Shown piece after piece: positions 54,069 to 64,000 of a DNA stretch of 64,000 bases. This stretch comes from Hyaloscypha bicolor E. Lineage: Eukaryota; Ascomycota; Leotiomycetes; Helotiales; Hyaloscyphaceae. The translations under genes were made by a program, and so were the position numbers. The number at the start of each line of letters is the position of its first letter. Within the stretch, counting starts at the first letter, position 1. The notes under the pieces are model-generated. The model made no database searches and had not been told where the DNA came from. It saw only the letters and a program-made list of their open reading frames with translations. The stretch spans positions 372,001 through 436,000 of the forward strand of contig NW_020194555.1 of NCBI RefSeq assembly GCF_002865645.1, written 5' to 3'.

Positions 54069-56316
54069 CTACTGATCCCTCCTGATAGTGTCCACAACTG
54101 GCCACTTGTATGCATATCTGCCATACGTCATGTAGTACACAATGCTGAAAAGCACTGTCGCTCCGAAAAGGAGGCAACTCCAGTTCATAGTTACAGGATT
54201 AACAGTTACTGTAGATGGAAAGAAGCTAAAGAACAGTGCAATGACAATGTATCCCAAACCCACCGCGTTCACAATTGGTCCGAGAACTGGCCCCATATGC
54301 CAAGGTCCCCAGTGGAGTTTGTCCTTGTCTGGGTGATTCCGAAGCCGTTTGTGCAGAATGAGGGCGATGGGTACCATGTAAGAGGCCATAAAACCTGCTA
54401 CAACCATGCTTATGATCGCGTTGAAAGCGGCGGTGCTTCCAATATTTATGAGAGCGAGAAGAAAGGCTATGATAGCGCTGACGAGAATCGAGTATAAGGG
54501 TAGGCCGGTTGTTGGGTGGACCTATTTTCAGAATGAATCTCAGTTTTCAAAGTCTCGAGAAATCCTAGAAGGAGTAGCTGAGTTTTGCAAAACTTACGCG
54601 ACTAATGTAGCTACTGAAAGGAACGGCATTGTCTCTGGCGAATGACCAAAGAAGACGAGAAGCAGTGGCCATACCCCCGCTTCCTGACGCAGCCAAGAGA
54701 AAAAGGATCAGGCACGTCATAATCGTAGCAGCCGTGTTACTATTTGTAGCTTGGGCAAAGATTTCAATAAAGGGGAATCCGGTAGGGGTATTTAGTGCTG
54801 CATCGATATCCCCGAGGCAAAACAGAAGTGCAAGCAAGAGTGCCAGCCCGAGAACTCCGTTGACCATTATCGTTGCGACTATGGCCCAAGGAACAACTGT
54901 CGAGGCATTGTAGACCTCTTCAGCCACTGTGGAGGGCCTCAGAGTTAGCATTACTTCTTCAGGGTGAATATAGGAGTCCCAGGTATGGTTCAATAGAGGC
55001 TGGGAGGTTTGGGGAGGCGAATCATGTTTCGTAGCTCCTGGAATATAATCCGGCGAAGAAAAATCTTGGAGAATACATACTATGGTTTGCGCTGTCAGCT
55101 CCTTGGTCGAAGTCAGTAGAGCGTCATCTTTTGGGCGGAATTGAACGTTACCGGTGAAAGTGTAGACACTAGCAATGATACCAACAAAAAAAGACAATCC
55201 GTCGCTGCTCCAGCCTCCTCCATTAATAAAAGTTGCAAAGACATCTTTCGCAGAGCCATGAGGACCCAGATATACCAACGGAATGAGGACCGCGAAAAAC
55301 CCAATCACATGAACGCAGAGAAATATACCTTCAACTTTGGGAAGCCATCTCGCCAAGAAAGTGTTTATGAAAACCATAAAGGCTAAGACGAAATAATAAA
55401 GGAGTGTGCCTTGCCACCGGGTGGGTGTGTAAGTGGGCTGGTTAAGGATGATTAGTCCTTGGATAATTGTCGCCCCGAGGAAAGCTATGGAAGCTTGGGC
55501 GGCCTCCCAGGCAATCACTGTAAGCCAACCTTTCACAAAAGTCAGTGTAATGTTTGAATTCGTTATCGCCTAGTTTTACCTGTAATATAGCTGAGGAATT
55601 TCGCTGTGCTAGGCGGCGCTAGAATGGAAACCCAGTGGTATTGCTGGCAAGCGGGTCAGCATGCATACAAAATGGAAACCTCTTCGGGTACTAAAGAACA
55701 TACCCCACCTGCTAAGGGCATCCTAAGCGCTCATTAGCTTTTTAAAATGCAGTATCTCGTCCTTGACATACATTGAAGCCATCTCTGCCAATGAAGCCAT
55801 CGCGGCGAGTGTGCCACTGGTGGGTCCAAGTTAGTGCCAGGCCAATAAGTCTCGGGACGGATTCATCCTAAGAACAGAGAAGAGTCGAAGATGAAGGGTC
55901 GGGAGGGCTTATACACCCAGCAGAAAATGTAACCATAGACCAGACCCGCAGGACCACCATTCTGAAATCCGTAGAGAAAGACACTAGGCAGAACAAGTCA
56001 GCTTTAGCAATAACACAAATCCAGAGTGGATCGGTCTCAGAACTTACGCAAACATTACTTCCCACGTTGCCAAAAGACTGCAAATAAATCCGACGATAGA
56101 TAGAAACCCGAATCTCCGCTACTCTTCATCAGTCTCGAGATTTTCGGGAGCTGGACCATGCAGTACACGTACCTTGAGCTGTGCTTTCTTTCCATAGAAT
56201 GCCATCTCTCCTTCATCTCTGGTCATATTCCCTCCAACATATAAGTTTGAAGTTGCAGCCCCAGCCTGGTCGGCAAGCTCCAGGTCTCCGACGGAGTCCA
56301 GAATCTTATCATCCAT
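54069..56316 (-). CDS. APC-superfamily amino-acid permease (GABA/choline-permease type)
   Basis: A multi-exon gene of roughly nine exons. Start MDDKILDSVGDLELADQAG at 56316. After splicing: QLKRRFGFLSIVGFICSLLA, TWEVMFAVFLYGFQNGGPAG, YGYIFCWVGTLAAMASLAEM, QYHWVSILAPPSTAKFLSYI, GWLTVIAWEAAQASIAFLGA, FVGIIASVYTFTGADSANHM, AEEVYNASTVVPWAIVATIM, then RLLWSFARDNAVPFSSYISR, FNAIISMVVAGFMASYMVP, LHWGPWHMGPVLGPIVNAVG and TVTVNPVTMNWSCLLFGAT. The order and motifs (GxxNGGPAG, SLAEMAS, GADxAxHMAEEV, SRLLWxFARD) are those of fungal GABA/choline-type permeases at the plasma membrane. All junctions I tested stay in frame. Substrate not determinable. Appears functional. Confidence 0.85.
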
Positions 56317-58046
56317 TTCGAAAGCTGCTTCCAACGACAAGAGAGAAGATGAGAAATCGCGCTCACTTGGCGAAAAGTAGTGAGCTTCCTCAGCGAATGC
56401 ACTTCGAGCTTTCGATTGATAAACAAAGAAATCAAATCCGTGGAGGAGGAACATATGAACTGGGAGGAGCTTCTATCCCAGTCCATGCACCCCGCGATGC
56501 GACCAAAAATAGGGTGGGAATGTCCGATACGGAGGGCAAATGCGATCAAGAAACCTGATTGGCAGTTCCTCCACATGGGTTACTTTCTTAATTCGACTTG
56601 AGTCAGTCAATGCCGGAAAATGAGCCCAGCTGCATGGCTTGCAGGGTCCACTCTCAAATGCTACCACTGCCAGGGTGTCCGGATATGAACCATCGCGAAC
56701 GGGAAAGCCCCAACTTGATCTGAGTCTATCGTAGACGCCAAACACCTCATCAAAATATTCTCGCGCCGATGGTTCAACGCCAGAAGACTCTGATACTTGG
56801 GTTTGGACGATTTCCATTTGCGGTTTGATAAAGATATTAGATCCCACCCTTTCTGCACTTCAGTCTTCATCCTCTGAAGCGGTCCAAAGGCACCCTCTTC
56901 CAGAACGGAGTCAATATGCATACACGGGCCACCATCCGGCGCACCCTTGGCTGAATCCGGTTCGGGGCCACATAGCAACTTGGCCCGCCCCCTGCCCGGG
57001 GCACATTTTACTGAATCCGGTCGGTCCGCACGCCAAATTTGACCCGCCCCCGTCCGAAACACATCTCCCGCTCCAGCTCGCCATCGCATGGCCAAAGCGC
57101 CCAAATTAAGACTAAAGGAAACCTTCCAATGAGATCCCATTCATGCACAATATCCAAGGTCGAGTACGAGTACGGTCTTTAGCATGCACTACAGAACAAT
57201 CTTATCATCTACCGTAGTTGGATATATACAGTAAAATCTTGCTATAAGGATAGGGTTTTTATCACCCTTTCATAAAGATATACCAAAGTATCCTAATCAA
57301 GTACCAAATCACCGCAAAAATTCGCATGCGGACTGAAGGATTGAATCCTTATCATGGATATCATTATCCATTGGGCTGGAATTGGTCCATGCGCACCTAA
57401 ATCATATCTCTAGATTCCTTGATTTAAGACCTCTGATTTTCTACAATTTTGCAGTATTTGATCACGGAAATTTCCACTGGGTGGCAGGCTGGCAGCGCAA
57501 TAGATACGAGGCATCCTTACAACGAGGCTCTAATGTAACACAGAATACCCATTCTTGTGGCTTTGCGCATGAGCCTTATCCAGACTGTCGGGTCAGGAGC
57601 GGTTCCCAAACAGTCCAAACAGGAGAGTGAGACAAGTTCAATCTTATTCATGGACCTCCCTGCAGAGTCCTATTGGCGAATTGACTCGAGTCTCTCGACC
57701 TCACTGCTACGGTCTCAAAATCAAAATAATATTTTGAATTGCTTCTTTCATTTAAGTCGTTCGAAGGCACTGGAGAGCATGTTGTGTAACGCCGGAGGTG
57801 ATTGCACTGCCACAAGGCTATATTAATCACAGTTTTCGATTTGCGGACCTCTCGGCGCTTGCGACTTGCCTTGGATCGGTTTGGATGTCAGCGCAGATCA
57901 GCCCAGGGTCGACTTAATTGGGCCGAAACCAATTTCTTTTTGAACAAAGAAAAAGGCAAACTAGATGCCGGTTGTGTGTTGTAACTTCTGTCAGAGGTTT
58001 TGTCGTTGTCTTGCAGCTATATCACTAATGGGAGTCCAGAATCAAC
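56317..58046. other. Intergenic with repeat traces
   Basis: No recognised gene; the minus ORFs at 56473-56847 and 56661-57140 show no family. 56950-57060 holds two imperfect copies of a ~55-bp GC-rich unit starting GAATCCGGT. At 57228 ACAGTAAAATCTTGCTATAA resembles the end of a pogo/Fot1-type element next to TA, but no second end was found. Confidence 0.4.
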
Positions 58047-59379
58047 ATGGCAATCATAGTTTCAGAAATCAACGAAGGGCCCGTTGCGAACATCGCTGCC
58101 TGGTTTGGCACGACTGTAATGATACTCGGCGTATGTACACGTATTTGGAGTAAATACAGTGTCCTTCGGAAATGGACCATAGATGACGCCTTGATTATTG
58201 TTACGATGGTAAGTATCCTTAACGTCGACGGACTTGCAAGATGTTGGGCTAATTATTCTGATGTAAGTTCTTGGGCTCTACAATGACCGCCACTATTTCA
58301 ATGACAGTCGCAAACGGTTTGGGCCAACCGCAATCATCTCTGAGTAACTATCAAATTATAGAGTTCCAAAAGGTAATTTGCTCCGCCTTGTGATTTCAGA
58401 TGGCGGACTTGTATATCGCGATTCAACCCCGCCTAACAAAGACATAACTTACATTTGAGTAGTATGGCTATGCATCACAGCTACTTTACATTCCGGCTCT
58501 TTGCCTCACAAAACTGACCACACTTGTTTATCTTCGCGCTCTGTCACCAGAATCACACTTCGAAACTATGAATACGCTACTAGAAGTCTTCATTATAATT
58601 TGGGGTCTTAGTGCCGAGTTTGCGATTGCCTTCCAATGCCAGCTACCTTCACCGTGGGCCATTATTTCCGGGAAATGTTTTAATACGGTATATTTATCCT
58701 CCCATGTACTAACCTGCGATTATTAACATCTCGGCAGGCTGCCTTCTGGAAGGCCAATGGCGCTTTTGACATACTAACGGACGTCATAATCGTCTTTCTT
58801 CCATTGTATCTTGTCTGGCCCCTTCAGATGCCTTGGAAAAGAAAGGGTATAGTTGTTATGGCCTTCGGAAGTCGAGTCCTGTAAGATATGCTTTTCCGAC
58901 TCTCCGAGAGTCATAAACAACCTCCTAACTAGGCCATTAGAGTTATCCCGTTCACAGCTTGGCGAATCTACTCTCTGTCTACAACCAGCTCTCGCGATCA
59001 AACTCTCTCGCTGTATCACGGCTACCTAACCACTAGCATACAACTTAACTTTGCTATTTTCATGTCCTGCGTGTCATTCCTCAGACCCTTTCTGGAAAGC
59101 ATGGTCTCCGGTGGCATGGCAACTACCGTCCACTCAATGAGTGCTTCCTATGCGAAGAGCAGCAAACTCAGTTCTCTCTTTTCCACCCGCTCGGGCCGCT
59201 CCGACCCCCAAGATTCCAAAATGAAACCGTCCTATCGAATGGAGAGCTTGAGCGAAGTGTTTTTGAACAACAGCTCGGGTACTTTCGGGAAACCTGAGTC
59301 GAACACCAACAGCTCGCACAGAGATGTTCCCTCAATGAATAACGATGAGATTCAATTCGAGACCGCAAATACGCCTTAG
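58047..59379 (+). CDS. SAT4/rhodopsin-family integral membrane protein
   Basis: Text of the fungal 'rhodopsin domain' (SAT4) family: GPVANIAAWFGTTVMILGVC, TRIWSKYSVLRKWTIDDALI, VANGLGQPQSSL, YGYASQLLYIPALCLTKLTT, LVYLRALSP, FIIIWGLSAEFAIAFQCQLP, WAIISGKCFNTAAFWKANGA, FDILTDVIIVFLPLYLVWPL, VIPFTAWRIYS and LTTSIQLNFAIFMSCVSFLR. It ends in a Ser-rich cytosolic tail. Seven membrane segments are expected. Introns are clear at about 58369-58463, 58688-58738 and 58880-58941. The second exon boundary (58209-58300) could not be solved in frame: neither obvious acceptor joins MVTM to VANGLGQ without a stop, so a frameshift or missed micro-exon is possible. Function unknown; family members are poorly characterised. 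Confidence 0.75.
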
Positions 59380-60275
59380 TGAATCTTTACTAGACGCAGG
59401 CGCTCTTAGGCCTACAAGTCGGCGATGGCGTGGATAATTGAATATAACGACTGAAGTATGCCGCTTTTTGAATGTGTTAAGTTAACTGGAGAGGGTTTTC
59501 GGCCGCGAGTTCTTGGAGGACTAGTTTTTGGAATCACTTTTGAGGCGAAGTGAGGCGGTGCAGATTTGCACTTCACATTTATACATGACCGGGGAACCCT
59601 ATTAATCCGGGACATGATTTGCTTTCAAGGTTTCAACGAGACTGAGAATGCTTGTTGGTTATCACTCGAACTCTGTCGCTGGCTCTCCACCCAGCCGGCC
59701 ATCGGATTTAAACGTCAGGGCGAGATGTTGACCGTACACCCGGGGAGTAGCAAACCAACTCTAACTGTCCGAACTAAGCGTCAAGAAATCAGTCTGCTTG
59801 ACCCCGACTTTGCAGATGTGCTGAGAAGTAAGTCTCTTGAAGCATTACAAGAAAACCCAGATATTTGTAGCTAACTGCTAGAATGACCAGGGTCTGAAAT
59901 GCCAAAACGGCAGCCTTCGCGCACATTTCTTGACAGTGAAATTGAGTTCAACGCTATGTACCCAGCTCTCTACCAAGATGGACGACTCCTGCGTGGCAAT
60001 GGGTAGTGTCGTTCTTGCTGCTACGCTGTAGGAGGTCGCCGACTGAGATGTGCTGCATGGGAAAAATTCTCAATAAGGGCGCTTAGAATACTTTTGCCGG
60101 CCCTGGAGGACCCGTTAGAGATGACTTAGAATCTTGAGACTCCATATACTTAGCGGATGAGGCTAAGAGAACCTACCGAAGATGAAGATGACAGAGATTC
60201 GTGAAGGCATGGTTGTTGAGCTCTTATTAAAGTGGACCGGAGTTTATATATTCGGGGCAGGCTCTTTCCTCTATA
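59380..60275. other. Intergenic with an unassigned ORF
   Basis: A plus-strand ORF of 102 codons (59566-59874) has no recognisable motif and is not called. TATATATTCG at about 60245 could be a promoter element, but no gene follows. From 60276 the sequence is repeat. Confidence 0.35.
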
Positions 60276-63200
60276 GTCGATCCGATCCAAAAGCAACAAA
60301 ATAAAAAAAGTCTACCAAAATACTGATATAAATCGTATTAATCGAAATTATTATATATCTTGTAGTAATTAATTCCCTGGTCTCCGATTTTTAATACCTT
60401 TAATATTACAAGAGTTATAAAGCATGTAATTATTTTTATATAAGCTTATATAGAAATTTTTGTATTTTATAAAAGTAAAAAAATTATATCTCATATAATA
60501 TATAAAGCTATATGTAATTAAAACTATATTCTTTTAATACTTTATATTTTCTTTAATAATAACTATAATATATATAGAACTATATATAATTTAAGAATAT
60601 ATAATAAATCTCGGATATTACAAGTATTAATTAGGGAAATCAATAGCCCTTTAATATTATAACTAACTATTATTTATATTATAAGAATTAGGCTTATAAA
60701 TTACTAATTATATATATATTATTAGGGCCTCTTATTTAGAAGAGGCTTTTCTAGACCTTATAAGAAGAATAGAAATTAGTTTTATACTAAATTTAATACT
60801 ATAATTTTATAATTTATTAATTTATTTTATTATCTTATTATTTACTAATAAATATCTTATAAGCTAATTTCTCTATCTTTAAAAGAAATAGTTTAATAAG
60901 TAATTATATCTCGAAATCTGTAAAATATATAACTCTTTATTAAAACTATTTCTATAAAAGAAATTAACTAGATTAATTCTAATATAAATAATAGTAAAGG
61001 TTTATCTAATACTTTTAATAGAACTCTTTAGAAGCTTCTAAAAGCTAGTAATAATAATAGAAATAATTCCGGTAATAATTGAAATACCGAAATTAATACT
61101 CGAATTATTATTATCTAAACTATAAAATAAAACTTATATATTAAAGTTAAAATACTTTAATAAAAGCAAGAATTAGTAAATATAATTAATTAATATATCC
61201 TATAATTAAAGTAATATAAGAATACTTTTAGAGATATCTTATAGTTTATTATATCTTATAAAAACTCTATTTATAAGTTTATCCTATTTTCTTTAATAGT
61301 TTCTATTAGAGAACTTTCTAGAATAGAATTAGAATTTATTTATTTTTCTAATATAATAAGCTTTAAAAATAATCTTAATACTATTTATTAGAAGCTATTA
61401 TATAATATCCTAAAGATATATTTAAACTAAAAGAAGCTTTTTAAAGTCCGGATACCTGATTTATATTATAGAAAATTCCTTAAAAAATAAAGAATATTTA
61501 TATTTTTCTAGAAGGCAATTTTTAGAACCTAACTTTAGACTTATAATAAATACTTTTCTAGAATTAACTCTATTATAAGTACTTTAGAAATAAATACCTT
61601 AATAAAATACTAGTTCTATTTCAGATATAGTTTATTAGATTTATAAATAAAAAGAATACTTTTCAGAAAATATAAAATATTTCAAATATACTAAATAGGC
61701 TTAGTAAAACCCTAATAAGGCCAAAATTATAAAAGAGTTAAAGTATTTATAAAAGCAGATTAATACTATTATTATAAAAAAGTATTCTAAAAGAAATTCT
61801 TTTAAGAAATAAAGAAAAGAAAAAACCAAATATTAAATATTAATAATTTTAGCTATAATAAAAAAGATATATTATTTTATATAATTATTTAAATAAAATT
61901 AATATGGCTAGAAATAGATACTTTAGAAATATATAATAGATTTAGTAATACCGAATTAGATTATAATTTCCTTAATAATAATTAGATTTAAAGCTAGAGC
62001 TTTATTACTTTAGTTAAATATAATTAAGAATTTATAATCTTTTATAAAAACAGATTTAAGGTTTATTAAGCTTATAATTTTAACATATTTATTATAGATA
62101 ATTATAATAAGATATATATTTTTAAGTTCTAGTTTTATAAATATAAAAATATTAGTTCTTTATAACTTTATTTTTAATATAGAATTTTATAAAGTAATTC
62201 TTATATAATATATAGATTATATTAAGAAATAATAGACTTTATATATTTATAATAATTACTAGATTTCTATTTTATTATATAGTTCTAGTAATACTAAATA
62301 AAAGTTTTTAATATAATAAATTAATACTTTCTAAAAAGAAGCCTTAGAAATATTTATTTATTTCCGAAATAATAAATATAAAAATTTCTTAAAGGTTTTT
62401 AATTCTAATAAAGCTTTAGAATTTCCCAATTTTAATAGTATTAAATACTCTATTAATATAAATAACATAGTTCTATATAGACCTTTATATAATTTATTAG
62501 AAATCTAACTAGAAATATTATATTTATATTTATAAAATATATTTTATAAATATTAGATAAGGCCTAATAATAATCTAATAGAAATACTTATTTTTTTTAT
62601 TTCCATAAAGAATAAGGAACTATATTTTTATATTAATTATTATAGACTTAATTAAGTTATAATTAAGAATTAATATTTATTTCTTTTTATTAATAAAATA
62701 TTTAATTAGCTTTATAAAGCTAAGATTTTTATAAAATTAGATTTTAAGAATATATATTATTAGATAAGAATTTATAAAAAATATAAATAAAAAATAGCTT
62801 TTAGAATCTATTATAGCTATTTTATATATTTTATAATATCTTTTAAGCTAGCTAATATATTAGCTATATTTCAAATATATATTAATATTATATTTATAAA
62901 ACTTTTAAATTATTTTATAATTATTTATTTAAATAATATTCTTATTTATTTTTGAAATAAAAATAAATATTATAATTATATTTACTAGATATTTATTAGA
63001 TTATTATAGTATAGCAGGCTATATTCTCTAAAAATTATATTATTTTAGTATTTTTAAGGTTTTAGTTATATAGTAAAGACTATAGCCTTTTATATATAAC
63101 TTATAGAAATTATATAAGAAAGCTAGTTTTTTTATAGTTTTAGAAAATAATTCCTTTTTAATATTTAATTAATTAAGCTTTTATATACTATATACTATTT

Positions 63201-64000
63201 ATACTTTATTATTTATACTTTTAATTTATTATTTTATTATTAAGTTATATTTTATATAGATTTTTATATTATTATAATTTCTCTTTTATATATTTTATAA
63301 TAAGTAATATAGAAAAGATTAAAACTTTATAATTAAGGTAATATTTTTATAAAGTTCTAAGAAATATCTATAAGGCGAATTATTAGCTTAGTAAATTTAG
63401 GGGGAAAAAAACTATTATAATACTTTAAGCTTAAGGCCAAAATATTAAAAATATATAAGTATTAATTTTAATATCTTATATTAATTTCCGATATATCTAG
63501 TAACTTAAATATAAATTAATTATAAGATATAATTACTAGTATAATATATAGAAATAATAGAAATAAAGGCTAATTATAAAAGGAAAAAAAAAGGGGGAAA
63601 TAAAATAAGAAAAATTATACTAAGATAATATAAATTAGATCTTAGTTAGAAATAGACTTTAGTACTTGGAAATAAAATTATATTATTAATTTATATATTA
63701 TTTTTAGTAAAAAAGCTTGCCTCTAAATCCGGAAAAACTATCTAAAAGAAGAAATATTCTTAATTTTAAATAGAATAATAAATAGAAACCGGAAATAAGA
63801 ATTGAAAAGAAATCGGAAATAAGAAATTATATAAATAATTTAGGAAAGCTTCTAGAAAAAGAAAAGAATATTAAATAGTAAAAAAGAAAAGAATTCAGAA
63901 ATATTAGAAAGATTAGTAAAATTATATTTATTATTTTTATTATTACTTTTAATAATAATATTAAGAAAAGATATTATAAATATTAAGCTAATAAAATAGA
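60276..64000. repeat. AT-rich RIP-like block containing retroelement remains
   Basis: Extreme A/T content with stops in every frame to the window end. Its first ~310 bp match the block at 7382-7700 in the same orientation. Later it contains a reverse-transcriptase relic (62600-62960) and a short segment (AGGTTTTAGTTATAT..TAAAG) shared with 23459. Confidence 0.8.
62600..62960 (+). pseudogene. Ty3/gypsy reverse-transcriptase relic (RIP'd)
   Basis: One plus-strand frame, reading through the stops, gives YINYYRLN*VIIKN*Y, LYKAKIFIKLDFKNIYY*I, RIYKKYK*KIAFRIYYSYF, ANILAIFQIYINI and YFIIIYLNNILIY. This lines up with the gypsy RT core 'VDYR.LN..TIKN.YPL', 'L..AKIFTKLDL..AYH.IRI', 'WKTAFRTRYG.FEY', 'NAPATFQ..IN' and 'VYLDDILIYS'. 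Stops sit where Gln or Trp are expected (CAA to TAA, TGG to TAG), as RIP produces. Downstream FIRLL*YSRLYSL may be the following RT thumb. Confidence 0.8.

Noticed and set aside
56950..57060. GC-rich GAATCCGGT repeats as a regulatory array
   Set aside because: Only two imperfect copies are present and no gene starts nearby.
1..64000. tRNA, rRNA or CRISPR features
   Set aside because: No cloverleaf with a convincing B box, no rRNA core sequence and no regularly spaced direct repeats were seen; CRISPR is not expected in fungi.

Overview
The window looks like nuclear DNA of a filamentous ascomycete (Pezizomycotina). Genes carry short 48-137 bp GT..AG introns. Families typical of that group are present: HET-domain proteins, an RTA1-family protein, an OPT transporter, Zn2Cys6 regulators, a SAT4/rhodopsin-like membrane protein and UstYa/DUF3328 proteins. 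Gene-bearing DNA of ordinary composition is broken by extremely AT-rich blocks (about 7.4-8.7 kb, 21.8-29.8 kb and 60.3-64.0 kb) that look like transposons mutated by repeat-induced point mutation (RIP). I cannot name genus or species; a Leotiomycetes-like genome is only a guess from this compartment structure.

Left part (1-20 kb): a broken HET-domain gene, a hypothetical ORF, an open HET-domain gene whose family start codon reads ACG, a fumarylacetoacetase-like gene with a 4-bp slippage frameshift, a RIP'd repeat block, an OPT transporter whose last exon is interrupted by a 341-bp hAT-type miniature element, a degenerate cupin fragment, an RTA1-family gene and a small P-loop NTPase. Middle (20.3-30.7 kb): a Zn2Cys6 regulator split by an 8,388-bp terminal-inverted-repeat element (target duplication ACTTC) that is full of RIP'd LTR-retroelement debris. 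A second decayed regulator follows on the minus strand (31.2-32.0 kb).

The most interesting part is 34.5-47.6 kb, which looks like a dikaritin-type ribosomal-peptide (RiPP) locus. It contains two UstYa-like oxidases (34494-35472 and 37265-38235, both minus), an AsaB-like hydroxylase/desaturase between them (36170-37207, plus), and a five-exon secreted precursor (39655-40658, plus). The precursor has six copies of HHTEAQIAA, most flanked by Arg-Glu-Ala/Pro before and Lys-Lys after, as expected for Kex2/Ste13-type processing. Next come a truncated MFS transporter remnant, a regulator combining two C2H2 fingers with a Zn2Cys6 cluster and a fungal_trans-type domain, a LigB-type extradiol dioxygenase, and a dead CocE/S15 hydrolase. 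Unlike known dikaritin cores, the repeats contain no Tyr, Phe or Trp, so the modified residue would have to be different (perhaps His). A dispersed 249-bp repeat lies in inverted copies at 32.46 and 41.67 kb, bracketing the peptide genes.

Right part (50-64 kb): a small hypothetical ORF, an aldehyde-dehydrogenase-like protein lacking the catalytic Cys and carrying a C-terminal membrane segment, a GNAT acetyltransferase, an APC amino-acid permease, a SAT4/rhodopsin-family membrane protein, and a RIP'd block with a recognisable Ty3/gypsy reverse-transcriptase relic. All gene models come from reading the sequence by eye. Splice sites are predictions checked only for frame and consensus.
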